From contig JALHPY010000003.1 in the NCBI GenBank assembly GCA_022842305.1, positions 1 through 64,000 on the forward strand: a stretch of 64,000 nucleotides of DNA, in the 5' to 3' direction. Origin of the DNA: Rubrivivax sp. GTDB lineage: Bacteria > Pseudomonadota > Gammaproteobacteria > Burkholderiales > Burkholderiaceae_C. Within the stretch, counting starts at the first letter, position 1; each line of letters begins with the position of its first letter. Under the pieces are notes generated by a model. That model did no database searches and was not told where the DNA came from. It saw only the letters and a program-made list of their open reading frames with translations. A program made the translations under genes and the position numbers. Positions 1 through 8,930 of the stretch are shown here, in pieces.

Positions 1-474
1 GAGCGCCAGCGCGCGCTGACGCTGCGCAACCGCTGGCCCGACGTGCAGGTGGGCGTGTCGCCCACGCAGATGGGCTCGAAGATCGTTTCGTGGGCGCTGA
101 TGGTCGAGATCAACATCCCCCTGCAACGGGACACGCGGCGCGCGCAGGAGCGCGAATCCGAGGCCATGGTTCAGGCGGCGCACGCCCGCACCCAGGCCCT
201 GGCCAGCCAGCTGCTGGGCGAGATGGGCGAGAACCTGGCGGGGCTGGATGCCTCGCGCCGCAGCCAGGCGTTGATCAGCACCCAGCTGCTGCCGCAGTCC
301 GAGCTGAGCCTGCGTTCGGCACAGGCCGCCTACGAGAACGGCAAGGCCGATTTCGCCACGCTGCTGGACGCCCAGCGGCAGATCCGCAAGGCCCGGCAAG
401 ACCTGCTCAAGGCCCAGGTCGACGCGCAACTGCGCCTGGCCGAGATCGAACGCATCCTGGGAGAAGTACTGTGA
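1..474 (+). CDS. Outer-membrane efflux protein, TolC/CusC family (3' part only)
   Basis: The frame is open from the first base, so only the last 157 residues are in the window. The sequence is an amphipathic alpha-helical outer-membrane efflux domain, with the typical AYENGKADFATLLDAQRQ helix about 45 residues from the end and long heptad-like stretches rich in Ala, Gln and Arg. TolC-family trimers form the outer-membrane duct of tripartite exporters. The stop codon overlaps the GTG start of the adaptor gene (GTGA), so translation is probably coupled. With the following cusB and cusA it should form a CusCBA-type copper/silver exporter. The substrate is inferred from those neighbours, because this domain itself is not diagnostic. 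A CzcC-like name would be equally valid from this fragment. Confidence 0.87.
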   Translation, partial: ERQRALTLRNRWPDVQVGVSPTQMGSKIVSWALMVEINIPLQRDTRRAQERESEAMVQAAHARTQALASQLLGEMGENLAGLDASRRSQALISTQLLPQSELSLRSAQAAYENGKADFATLLDAQRQIRKARQDLLKAQVDAQLRLAEIERILGEVL

Positions 475-2171
475 AGACCGCAAACATCATCGTGGGCGCG
501 CTGCTGCTGGGCGCCGTGGGCGCCGGCAGCTACTGGCTGGGCAGCCGCTCGGGTGCGCACTCCGAAGCCGCGGCAACGGCGGCCGCCGCCTCGGCACCCC
601 AGGCGCGCAAGCTGCTGTACTACCGCAACCCCATGGGGCTGCCCGACACCTCGCCCACGCCCAAGAAAGACCAGATGGGCATGGACTACATCGCCGTCTA
701 CGAGGGCGAGGACGAGCCCGCGGCCGACGGCGCCCAGGGCGGCGTCGGCACGCTGCGCATCAGCACCGACAAGGTGCAGAAGCTGGGCGTGCGCACCGAG
801 CCCGCGGCGCTGCGCGCGCTGGGCCGCACGGTGCGCGCCTCGGGCCGGGTCGAGCCCGACGAGCGCCGCATCTACGCCATAACGCCCAAGTTCGAGGGCT
901 ACGTCGAGCGCCTGCACGTCAACGCCACCGGCCAGCCGGTGAGCCGGGGCGAGCCGCTGTTCGAGGTCTACAGCCCCGAACTGGTGTCGGCGCAACGCGA
1001 ATACCTGATCGCCGCGCAAGGCCTGCTGGCGATGAAGAACGCCGGCGCCGAGGCCCAGGCCGGCATGCGCCAGCTGGCCGAATCCAGCCTGTCACGGCTG
1101 CGCAACTGGGACATGGCGCCCGAGCAGATCGAGGCGCTGGTGAAGACCGGCGAAGTGCGGCGCAGCATCAGCTTCCGCAGCCCGGTGTCGGGCATCGTCA
1201 CCGAGAAGAAGGCGCTGCAGGGCATGCGTTTCATGGCCGGCGAATCGCTGTACCAGGTGACCGACCTGTCCACGGTGTGGATCATGGCCGACGTGTTCGA
1301 GCAGGACCTGGGCCTGGTGAAGATGGGCGCCAAGGCCAGCGTGAAGATCAACGCCTACCCCGGCCAGACCTTCGTCGGCACCATCACCTACCTGTACCCC
1401 ACGCTGCGCGCCGAGACGCGCACGGTGCCGGTGCGTATCCAGCTGGACAACCCGCAGCGCCGGCTCAAGCCGGCCATGTTTGCCCAGGTCGAGCTGCAGG
1501 TGGGCGCCAAGCAGCCGGTGCTGACCATCCCCGAGTCGGCGGTCATCGACAGCGGCACGCGCCGCATCGTGCTGGTGGAACTGGGCGAAGGCCGCTTCGA
1601 GCCGCGCGAGGTGCAACTGGGCGAGCGCAGCGACCACTACGACGAGGTGTTGTCGGGCGTGCGCGAGGGCGAACGCGTGGTGGTGTCAGCAAACTTTCTG
1701 CTGGACGCCGAAAGCAACCTGAAGGCGGCCATCGGCGGCATGGGGGCGCCGCCCGCGGCGGCGGCAGCAGCGGCGCAGACAAAGACCGGCGGCAAGGTGG
1801 GCCATCGCGCCCTGGGTACGCTGGAGGGCGTGAACCTGCAGGCCGGCACGGTGCGCCTGCACCACGGCGCGGTGGAGTCGCTGCAGTGGCCGGCCATGAC
1901 CATGGACTTCAAGCTGGCCAACGCGGCCCTGGTGCGCGACCTGCGGCCGGGTGCGGCCGTGTCCTTCGACTTCGTCGAGCGCGCGTCGGGCGAGTGGGTG
2001 ATCACCGCCATCACGCCGGTCGGCGGCGCGCCGACGGCGGCACCGGCGGCGGCACCGGCGGCCCGCAGCGAGGCAGCGCCCGTGCACGACCACTCGCAGC
2101 ACGACCATTCACAGCACGCGCCGCCCAAGCCCGCGCCCGCGCCCGACCCCAAGGCCCACGCCGGCCACTGA
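471..2171 (+). CDS. cusB: Cu(I)/Ag(I) efflux adaptor CusB with N-terminal metal-binding and C-terminal CusF-like domains
   Basis: Periplasmic membrane-fusion subunit of 566 residues. I chose GTG at 471 because it overlaps the preceding stop and begins a signal/anchor sequence (VKTANIIVGALLLGAVGAG). A heavy-metal-binding domain lies at about residues 50-76 (YYRNPMG..., QMGMDY). The barrel-sandwich and hairpin core follows, with the conserved segments RISTDKVQKLGV and SPVSGIV. The C-terminus adds a CusF-like domain with the WPAMTM site (W473, M476, M478), which in CusF binds Cu(I)/Ag(I). It ends in a His-rich tail (HDHSQHDHSQH) that probably also binds metal. In E. coli CusF is a separate chaperone; here it is fused to the adaptor. 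The gene is followed 13 bases later by cusA. Confidence 0.93.
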   Translation: MKTANIIVGALLLGAVGAGSYWLGSRSGAHSEAAATAAAASAPQARKLLYYRNPMGLPDTSPTPKKDQMGMDYIAVYEGEDEPAADGAQGGVGTLRISTDKVQKLGVRTEPAALRALGRTVRASGRVEPDERRIYAITPKFEGYVERLHVNATGQPVSRGEPLFEVYSPELVSAQREYLIAAQGLLAMKNAGAEAQAGMRQLAESSLSRLRNWDMAPEQIEALVKTGEVRRSISFRSPVSGIVTEKKALQGMRFMAGESLYQVTDLSTVWIMADVFEQDLGLVKMGAKASVKINAYPGQTFVGTITYLYPTLRAETRTVPVRIQLDNPQRRLKPAMFAQVELQVGAKQPVLTIPESAVIDSGTRRIVLVELGEGRFEPREVQLGERSDHYDEVLSGVREGERVVVSANFLLDAESNLKAAIGGMGAPPAAAAAAAQTKTGGKVGHRALGTLEGVNLQAGTVRLHHGAVESLQWPAMTMDFKLANAALVRDLRPGAAVSFDFVERASGEWVITAITPVGGAPTAAPAAAPAARSEAAPVHDHSQHDHSQHAPPKPAPAPDPKAHAGH

Positions 2172-2184
2172 AGGGAGCGGCACC

Positions 2185-5100
2185 ATGCTCACCGGCATCA
2201 TTCAATGGTCAGGCAGGAACCCGTTCCTGGTTCTGCTGGCCACGCTGTTCATCGTCATCGCCGGCATCGTGGCGGTGATCAGGACCCCGCTGGACGCGCT
2301 GCCCGACCTGTCGGACGTGCAGGTCATCGTCTACACCGAATACCCGGGCCAGGCGCCGCAGGTGGTGGAAGACCAGGTCACCTACCCGCTGACCACGGCC
2401 ATGCTGAGCGTGCCGCGTTCGAAGGTGGTGCGCGGTTTCTCGTTCTTCGGGGCCTCTTTCGTCTACGTGATCTTCGACGACGGCACCGACATCTACTGGG
2501 CGCGCAGCCGCGTGCTCGAGTACCTGAACTTCGCCGCCAGCCGCCTGCCGCGCGGCGTGGTGCCGGCGCTGGGCCCCGATGCCACCGGCGTGGGCTGGGT
2601 CTACCAGTACGCGCTGCTGGCCAAGAACCGCACGCTGGCCGAACTGCGCACCATCCAGGACTGGTACCTGCGCTACCAGCTCACCAAGGCCCAGGGCGTG
2701 GCCGAGGTGGCGTCGATCGGCGGCTTCGTGCAGACCTACCAGGTGACGGTGGACCCGCTCAAGCTGCGCAGCTTCGGCATTCCGCTGGCGCGCGTGTCGC
2801 AGGTCATACGCGACTCCAACCGCGACGTCGGCGGGCGCGTGGTCGAGATGGCCGAGACCGAGTACATGGTGCGCGGCCGGGGCTACCTGCGCGGCAAGGG
2901 CGACATCGAGATGCTGGTGCTCAAGGCCGAGGGCGGCACGCCGGTGCTGATCCGCGACATCGCGCGGGTGGAGATGGCACCTGACGAGCGCCGCGGCGTG
3001 TCAGAGCTGAACGGCGAGGGCGAGGTCGTGTCCGGCATCGTGATGTCGCGCTTCGGCCAGAACGCGCTCGAGGTCATCCATAACATCAAGGCCAAGGTCG
3101 AGGAACTGTCGGTGGGCCTGCCCGAGGGCGTGACGGTGCAGGCGGTCTATGACCGATCCGAGCTCATCCACCGCGCGATCGCCACCATCAGCTTTACGCT
3201 GATCGAGCAGTTCGTGATCGTGGCGGCGGTGTGCGTGCTGTTCCTGCTGCACGTGCGCTCGGCGCTGGTGGCCATCGTGATGCTGCCGGTGGGCGTGCTG
3301 ATCGCCTTCATCGCGATGCGCATGCTGGACGTCAATTCCAACCTGATGAGCCTGGGCGGCATTGCCATCGCCATCGGCGAGATGGTCGACGCGGCGATCG
3401 TGATGACCGAGAACGCCCACAAGCACCTGGAACGCCTGCCACCCGATCACCGCGCCAGCGAGCGCGCCGAGGCGATCATCGAGGCCTGCAAGGAAGTGGG
3501 GCCGGCGCTGTTCTTCTCGCTGCTGATCATGACGGTGTCGTTCCTGCCGGTGTTCACGCTCGAATCGCAGGAAGGGCGGCTGTTCTCGCCGCTGGCCTAC
3601 ACCAAGACCTTTGCCATGGCGGGCGCGGCACTGCTGTCGATCACGCTGGTGCCGGTGCTGATGCTGATGTTCATCCGCGGCAAGATCCTGCCGGAGGCCA
3701 AGAACCCCATCAACCGCTTCATGATCTGGTCCTACCGGCCCATCATCGCCGGCGTCATGCGCTGGAAGAAGCTCACCGTGGCGCTGGCAGTCCTTGCGAT
3801 GGGCCTGTCCTACTACCCGCTGTCCAAGCTGGGCGGCGAGTTCATGCCCACGCTCAACGAAGGCTCGCTGCTGTTCATGCCCACATCCTTGCCGGGCATG
3901 TCCATGACCAAGGCCGCCGAGGTGCTGCAGACGCAGGACAAGATCATCAAGAGCTTCCCCGAGGTGGCTTCGGTCTACGGCAAGGCGGGCCGTGCCAACA
4001 CCGCCACCGACCCGGCGCCCACCGAGATGTTCGAGACCGTCATCAACCTCAAGCCGCAGGACGAATGGCGGCCCGGCATGACCACCGACAAGCTGATCGC
4101 CGAGATGGACAAGGCGCTGCAGTTCCCGGGCATCAGCAATGCCTGGACGATGCCGATCAAGGCGCGCATCGACATGCTGGCCACGGGCATACGCACGCCC
4201 GTGGGCATCAAGGTCTTCGGCCGCGACCTGGCCGAGATGGAGCGGCTGGCCAAGGAGATCGAGACCGTGGTCAAGACCGTGCCCGGCACGAGTTCGGCCT
4301 ACGCCGAGCGGCTGACCGGTGGCAGCTACCTCGACATCGTGCCCGACCGCGCCGCGCTGGCGCGCTACGGCCTGTCGGTGGGCGAACTGCTCGACGTCAT
4401 CGGCACGGCCCTGGGCGGCGAGATGGTGACGACCACGGTCGAAGGGCGCGAGCGTTTCGGCGTGGCCGTGCGCTACCCGCGTGAACTGCGCAGCAACCCC
4501 GAGCAGATCGAGCGCGAGGTGCTGGTGCCCACCATGGGCGGCGCCATGGTGCCGCTGGGCCAGGTGGCCAAGGTGCTGGTGACGCGCGGCGCAGCCAGCA
4601 TCCGCACCGAGAACGCGCTGCTGTCGGCCTACATCTTCATCGACATCCGCGAACGCGACATCGCGTCCTACGTGACCGAGGCGCGCCAGGCCGTGTCCGA
4701 GCGGGTCAGCTTCCCCGCCGGCTACTACGTCACCTGGAGCGGGCAGTACGAGTACATGGAGCGCGCGATCGAGAAGATGAAGGTGGTCGTGCCGATCACG
4801 CTGCTGACCATCTTCCTGCTGCTGTACCTGAACTTCCGGCGCCTGACCGAGACCTTCATCGTGATGCTGTCGGTGCCCTTCGCGCTGATCGGCGGCGTCT
4901 GGCTGATGTGGCTGCTGGACTACAACATGTCCATCGCGGTGGCGGTGGGCTTCATCGCCCTGGCCGGCGTGGCGGCAGAGACCGGCGTGGTGATCCTGGT
5001 CTACCTCGACAACGCCTGGGACGCCGTGCAGGCGCGTTGCCGTGCAGAAGGGCGCCTGCCCGGGCCTGCCGACCTGTATGAGGCGGTGATGGAAGGCGCC

Positions 5101-5331
5101 GTCGCGCGCGTGCGGCCCAAGATCATGACGGTGGTCACCACCATGGCCGGCCTGATGCCGATCATGTGGGACAGCGGCACCGGCAGCGAGGTGATGAGCC
5201 GCATCGCCGCGCCCATGATCGGCGGCATGATCTCTTCGACCGTGCTCACGCTGGCGGTGATTCCGGCGATCTATGCGCTGGTCAAGCAATGGCAGATGCG
5301 GGGCGTTCTGCAGGGCGCGGCGCGGGGGTAA
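2185..5331 (+). CDS. cusA: Cu(I)/Ag(I) RND efflux pump CusA
   Basis: Inner-membrane proton-driven pump of 1048 residues, the usual length for heavy-metal RND proteins. It is preceded by an AAGGGAG ribosome site. It has the N-terminal membrane helix, two large periplasmic loops and the duplicated six-helix bundles. The three methionines that line the CusA metal site have equivalents here: M572 (LPGM), M615 (PTEM) and M664 (RIDM). That supports a monovalent Cu/Ag substrate rather than Zn/Co/Cd. Membrane helix 4 contains the acidic proton-relay segment (AIAIGEMVDAAIV). The subunit assembles with CusB and the upstream outer-membrane protein. No CusRS-type regulator is visible in the window, so control is unknown. 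Confidence 0.95.
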   Translation: MLTGIIQWSGRNPFLVLLATLFIVIAGIVAVIRTPLDALPDLSDVQVIVYTEYPGQAPQVVEDQVTYPLTTAMLSVPRSKVVRGFSFFGASFVYVIFDDGTDIYWARSRVLEYLNFAASRLPRGVVPALGPDATGVGWVYQYALLAKNRTLAELRTIQDWYLRYQLTKAQGVAEVASIGGFVQTYQVTVDPLKLRSFGIPLARVSQVIRDSNRDVGGRVVEMAETEYMVRGRGYLRGKGDIEMLVLKAEGGTPVLIRDIARVEMAPDERRGVSELNGEGEVVSGIVMSRFGQNALEVIHNIKAKVEELSVGLPEGVTVQAVYDRSELIHRAIATISFTLIEQFVIVAAVCVLFLLHVRSALVAIVMLPVGVLIAFIAMRMLDVNSNLMSLGGIAIAIGEMVDAAIVMTENAHKHLERLPPDHRASERAEAIIEACKEVGPALFFSLLIMTVSFLPVFTLESQEGRLFSPLAYTKTFAMAGAALLSITLVPVLMLMFIRGKILPEAKNPINRFMIWSYRPIIAGVMRWKKLTVALAVLAMGLSYYPLSKLGGEFMPTLNEGSLLFMPTSLPGMSMTKAAEVLQTQDKIIKSFPEVASVYGKAGRANTATDPAPTEMFETVINLKPQDEWRPGMTTDKLIAEMDKALQFPGISNAWTMPIKARIDMLATGIRTPVGIKVFGRDLAEMERLAKEIETVVKTVPGTSSAYAERLTGGSYLDIVPDRAALARYGLSVGELLDVIGTALGGEMVTTTVEGRERFGVAVRYPRELRSNPEQIEREVLVPTMGGAMVPLGQVAKVLVTRGAASIRTENALLSAYIFIDIRERDIASYVTEARQAVSERVSFPAGYYVTWSGQYEYMERAIEKMKVVVPITLLTIFLLLYLNFRRLTETFIVMLSVPFALIGGVWLMWLLDYNMSIAVAVGFIALAGVAAETGVVILVYLDNAWDAVQARCRAEGRLPGPADLYEAVMEGAVARVRPKIMTVVTTMAGLMPIMWDSGTGSEVMSRIAAPMIGGMISSTVLTLAVIPAIYALVKQWQMRGVLQGAARG

Positions 5332-5414
5332 GCCCCCGGTGCGGTGGCTGCACGGTGCGGGGTATGGACTGCTAATATTCCGCGCTCTCTCAGCACCCGC
5401 CGGGGTACGACCCG

Positions 5415-6380
5415 ATGTCATCCACCCCTTCCAAGGCCTTCGCCTCCCAGGCCGACCTGGCAGAGAAGACGGTCAGCTTCAGCCGCCTCTCGGACAACGC
5501 CTGGGCCTACACCGCCGAAGGCGACCCCAACACCGGCGTGATCATCGGCGACGACGCGGTGCTGGTGCTGGACACCCAGGCCACGCCGGTGATGGCGCAA
5601 GACGTCATCCGCCGCATCCGCCAGGTCACCGACAAGCCCATCCGCTACGTGCTGCTCACGCACTACCACGCGGTGCGCGTGCTGGGTGCTTCGGCCTATG
5701 GCGCCCAGCACATCATCGCCAGCCACGACACGCGCGACTTGATCAAAGAGCGCGGCGAGCAGGACAAGGCCAGCGAGATCGGCCGCTTCCCGCGCTTGTT
5801 CCGCAATGTCGACAGCGTGCCCGCCGGGCTGACCTGGCCCACCATCACCTTCAGCGGCAAGATGACGCTGTGGCTGGGTGGGCTCGAGGTGCAGCTGCTG
5901 CAACTGGGCCGCGGCCACACCAAGGGTGACACGGTGGCCTGGTTGCCGCAGCAGAAGATCCTGTTCAGCGGTGACCTGGTCGAGTTCGACGCCACGCCCT
6001 ATGCCGGCGACGCCTACTTCCGCGACTGGCCGGCCACGCTGGACGCCATCGCCGCCTTGGGACCGCAGCAGCTGGTGCCGGGCCGCGGCGCGGCGCTCAC
6101 CACGCCCGAGCAGGTGGCCGCGGGCCTGAACAGCACGCGCGCCTTCATCCAAGACCTGCGCGACAGCGTCGAGGCCGGCGTGCGCGCCGGGCTGGATCTC
6201 AAGGCCGTCTACCAGCAGACCCTGGCGGCGCTGACGCCGCGCTACGGCCACTGGGTCATCTTCCAGCACTGCATGCCCTTCGACGTGACGCGCTGCTACG
6301 ACGAGATGACGCAGTACCCGCACCCGCGCATCTGGACGGCCGAGCGCGACATAGAGATGTGGAAGGCGCTCGCTGCCTGA
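5415..6380 (+). CDS. Metallo-beta-lactamase-fold hydrolase with an altered metal motif
   Basis: Protein of 321 residues with the MBL fold and no signal peptide. Visible motifs are THYHAVRVLG at residues 82-91, GRGHTKGD around H168, SGDLVE around D187 and a late H285. The canonical HxHxDH motif reads H83-Y-H85-A-V-R, so the usual Asp and third His are missing. H83, H85, H168, D187 and H285 remain, which suggests one metal site rather than two, or a changed chemistry. It is first of five same-strand genes with gaps of 24, 6 and 15 bases and one 4-base overlap. A role in hydrolysing or opening an aromatic-degradation intermediate is inferred from the neighbours only. Confidence 0.85.
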   Translation: MSSTPSKAFASQADLAEKTVSFSRLSDNAWAYTAEGDPNTGVIIGDDAVLVLDTQATPVMAQDVIRRIRQVTDKPIRYVLLTHYHAVRVLGASAYGAQHIIASHDTRDLIKERGEQDKASEIGRFPRLFRNVDSVPAGLTWPTITFSGKMTLWLGGLEVQLLQLGRGHTKGDTVAWLPQQKILFSGDLVEFDATPYAGDAYFRDWPATLDAIAALGPQQLVPGRGAALTTPEQVAAGLNSTRAFIQDLRDSVEAGVRAGLDLKAVYQQTLAALTPRYGHWVIFQHCMPFDVTRCYDEMTQYPHPRIWTAERDIEMWKALAA

Positions 6381-6404
6381 GCCCTGCTCGCCAAGGAGAT
6401 CCGC

Positions 6405-6944
6405 ATGCCCATCCAGCGCATCCACCACGTCGCCTACCGCTGCCACGACGCGCGCGCCACCGTGCAGTGGTACCAGCAGCACCTGGGCATGGACTTCGTG
6501 CTGGCCATCGCCGAAAACGAAGTGCCCTCCACGCGCGCGCCCGACCCCTACATGCACGTGTTCCTGGACGCCGGCGGCGGCAACGTGCTGGCCTTCTTCG
6601 AGCTGCCCAACTCGCCGCCCATGGCGCGCGACGCCAACACGCCCGACTGGGTGCAGCACATCGCCTTCAAGGTCGACAGCGTGGATGAGCTGCAGGCCAT
6701 CAAGGCGCGGCTGCAGGCCGCCGGCATTGCCGTGGTGGGCATCACCGACCACACCATCTTCAAGTCGATCTACTTCTTCGACCCCAACGGCCACCGCCTG
6801 GAACTGGCCGCCGACGTGGCCACGCCCGAGATGACCAGCAAGCTCGACGCCGTGAAGTGGGACATGCTCGAAGAATGGGCGCAGACCCGCCGCGCCCCGC
6901 GGCACGCGGCCTGGATGCACGAAAAGGCGCTGGGCGCCCCTTGA
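6405..6944 (+). CDS. VOC-family (vicinal oxygen chelate) protein
   Basis: Protein of 179 residues, a single glyoxalase/extradiol-dioxygenase-like VOC unit made of two beta-alpha-beta-beta-beta modules. Likely metal ligands are the His pair in IQRIHHVAYR near the start, the Glu in LAFFELPN, the His in VQHIAFKV and the Glu in HRLELAADV. AAGGAGAT lies 8 bases before the ATG and supports the start. Family members include extradiol ring-cleavage dioxygenases, glyoxalases and epimerases, so the exact reaction is open. Between a flavin hydroxylase and a fumarylacetoacetase, ring cleavage or intermediate isomerisation is plausible, but I see no feature that decides it. Confidence 0.85.
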   Translation: MPIQRIHHVAYRCHDARATVQWYQQHLGMDFVLAIAENEVPSTRAPDPYMHVFLDAGGGNVLAFFELPNSPPMARDANTPDWVQHIAFKVDSVDELQAIKARLQAAGIAVVGITDHTIFKSIYFFDPNGHRLELAADVATPEMTSKLDAVKWDMLEEWAQTRRAPRHAAWMHEKALGAP

Positions 6945-6950
6945 TCCCCG

Positions 6951-8678
6951 ATGCTGGCCACCTACACCTACCCCCGCTACCCCTACCGCCGCGCGCCTGA
7001 ACTCGACCGGCCCGGCAGCGTGCAGCGCCACCCCGTGGTGGTGGTGGGCGCCGGCCCCGTGGGCCTGACGGCCGCCATCGACCTGGCCCAGCAAGGCCTG
7101 CCGGTGCTGCTGCTGGACGACGACGACACCGTCAGCCTGGGTTCGCGCGGCCTGTGCTACGCCAAGCGCGCGCTGGAAATCCTTGACCGCCTGGGCTGCG
7201 GCGACGCCGTGGCCGGCAAGGGTGTCACCTGGAACATCGGCCGCACCTACTTCGGCAACGACGAGGTCTTCCGCTTCAACCTGCAGCCCGAGCCCGACCA
7301 CCACCGGCCGGGCATGGTCAACCTGCAGCAGTACTACCTCGAAGAGTTCCTGGTGCGCCGTGCGGCTGAGCTGCCGGGCATCGACCTGCGCTGGAAGAGC
7401 AAGGTGGTGTCGGTGGCGCCCCAGGCCGACGGCGTGTGCATCGAGGTGCAGACGCCCGACGGCCGCTACACGCTGCAGGCCGACTGGCTGGTGGTGGCCG
7501 ACGGTGCGCGCAGCCCGGTGCGCGGCATGCTGGGCCTGGACGTCGAGGGCAAGGTCTTCCAGGACCGCTTTCTCATCGTCGACGTGGTGCTCAAGCAGCC
7601 CATGTTCGCGGCCAATTCGGCCGAGCGCTGGTTCTGGTTCGACCCGCCGTTTCATCCGGGCGCGGGTGCGCGCGTCGGCCAAGGCAATACGCCGGCCGGC
7701 ACCAGCGTGCTGCTGCACCGCGAGGCCGACAACGTCTGGCGCATCGATTTCCAGCTGGGCTGGGACGCCGACCCCGAGCTGGAAAAGCAGCCCGAGCGCG
7801 TGATCCCGCGCCTGCGCGCCATGCTCGGCCCCGAGCCCGAGTTCGAGCTGGAATGGGTCAGCGTCTACACCTTCCAGTGCCGGCGCATGCAGCGCTTCCG
7901 CCACGGCCGCGTGCTGTTTGCCGGCGACGCGGCGCACCAGGTCTCGCCCTTCGGTGCGCGCGGCGCCAACTCCGGCATCCAGGACAGCGACAACCTGTGC
8001 TGGAAACTCAAGCTGGTGCACGACGGCCACGCGCCCGAGGCCCTGCTCGACAGCTACAGCGACGAACGCGTGGCCGCGGCCGACGAGAACATCCTCAACT
8101 CCACGCGCTCCACCGACTTCATCACGCCAAAGACCCAGGTGTCCAAGGACTTCCGCGACGCCGTGCTGACGCTGGCGCGCGAGCACCCGTTTGCGCGCAT
8201 GCTGGTCAATTCGGGGCGGCTGTCGGTGCCGGCGCACCTGGGCAGCTCCGCGCTCAACACGCCCGACCGCGCGGTGTTCGAGAGCCGCCTGACGCCCGGC
8301 TCGCCCATGGACGACGCGCCGGTGCGCCACCAGGGCCACGCCAGCTGGTTGCTGCAGCACGTGGGCGGGCACTTCACGCTGATGCTGTTCACGCCCGCCG
8401 CGGCGCTGGACGCCACCGCGCAAGACGTCGTCCGCAGCCTGGCCGAAGGCGCCATTCCGGTGCGCACGCTGCTGGTGGTGAGCCGCGAGCCGACGGGCGA
8501 TCCACCGCCGGGCTGCCAGGTGCTGGTGGACCAGCGGCAGCTGGTGGCCCGGCGCTATGGCGCGCGCCCCGGCACCGTCTACCTGCTGCGCCCCGACCAG
8601 CACGTGGCCGCGCGCTGGCACCACCTGAGCCTGGCCGAGCTGCGCGCGGCGCTGGCTCGCGCCACGGCCAATGCCTGA
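6951..8678 (+). CDS. FAD-dependent aromatic hydroxylase (MhpA/PHBH-like)
   Basis: Flavoprotein monooxygenase of 575 residues. The FAD-binding GxGxxG is VVVGAGPVGLTAA near residue 28, and the second FAD motif is VLFAGDAAHQVSPFGARG in the middle. The C-terminal thioredoxin-like extension that is typical of phenol and 3-hydroxyphenylpropionate hydroxylases is present. The family uses NAD(P)H and O2 to hydroxylate phenolic rings in the cytoplasm. The gene starts 6 bases after the VOC gene and is followed by a DUF2783-type gene, a pairing commonly seen for this hydroxylase type. The substrate cannot be read from sequence. The downstream fumarylacetoacetase favours a hydroquinone-type product such as homogentisate or gentisate. 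Confidence 0.9.
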   Translation: MLATYTYPRYPYRRAPELDRPGSVQRHPVVVVGAGPVGLTAAIDLAQQGLPVLLLDDDDTVSLGSRGLCYAKRALEILDRLGCGDAVAGKGVTWNIGRTYFGNDEVFRFNLQPEPDHHRPGMVNLQQYYLEEFLVRRAAELPGIDLRWKSKVVSVAPQADGVCIEVQTPDGRYTLQADWLVVADGARSPVRGMLGLDVEGKVFQDRFLIVDVVLKQPMFAANSAERWFWFDPPFHPGAGARVGQGNTPAGTSVLLHREADNVWRIDFQLGWDADPELEKQPERVIPRLRAMLGPEPEFELEWVSVYTFQCRRMQRFRHGRVLFAGDAAHQVSPFGARGANSGIQDSDNLCWKLKLVHDGHAPEALLDSYSDERVAAADENILNSTRSTDFITPKTQVSKDFRDAVLTLAREHPFARMLVNSGRLSVPAHLGSSALNTPDRAVFESRLTPGSPMDDAPVRHQGHASWLLQHVGGHFTLMLFTPAAALDATAQDVVRSLAEGAIPVRTLLVVSREPTGDPPPGCQVLVDQRQLVARRYGARPGTVYLLRPDQHVAARWHHLSLAELRAALARATANA

Positions 8679-8693
8679 GCCCGAGGGCCCGCC

Positions 8694-8930
8694 ATGAGCG
8701 AACTCATCACCCAAGCCCATTTCGGCACGCCCGGCGAGACGCCGCGCCACGCCTACTCTCCGGGCGACGACTTCTACGAGATGCTGATCAACACCCACGA
8801 AGGCCTGGACGACGCCCAGAGCCGCCTGGTCAACGCCCGGCTGATCCTGCTGCTGGCCAACCACATCGGCGACCTGGCGGTGCTGCGCCAGGCGCTGGCG
8901 GCGGCACGGGCGGGCGTCGCGCACACATGA
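8694..8930 (+). CDS. Small DUF2783-type protein
   Basis: Protein of 78 residues, mostly alpha-helical, with the phrase DDFYEMLINTHEGLDDAQS followed by NARLILLLANHIGD. It resembles the small DUF2783 proteins encoded beside flavin aromatic hydroxylases. It has no signal peptide, no cysteine and no catalytic motif. Its stop overlaps the start of the fumarylacetoacetase gene (ATGA), so the two are translationally coupled. A helper or subunit role for the hydroxylase is only an inference from the constant gene pairing. Confidence 0.8.
   Translation: MSELITQAHFGTPGETPRHAYSPGDDFYEMLINTHEGLDDAQSRLVNARLILLLANHIGDLAVLRQALAAARAGVAHT

Noticed and set aside
5418-8924. 1168-codon open frame on the minus strand
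   Set aside because: It lies antisense to four well-supported genes, has Arg/Gly/Ala/His-rich low-complexity sequence and no family motif. It is a product of high GC content. The same applies to minus-strand frames at 3001-5421 and 43005-45101 and plus-strand frames at 14838-16442 and 18614-19810.
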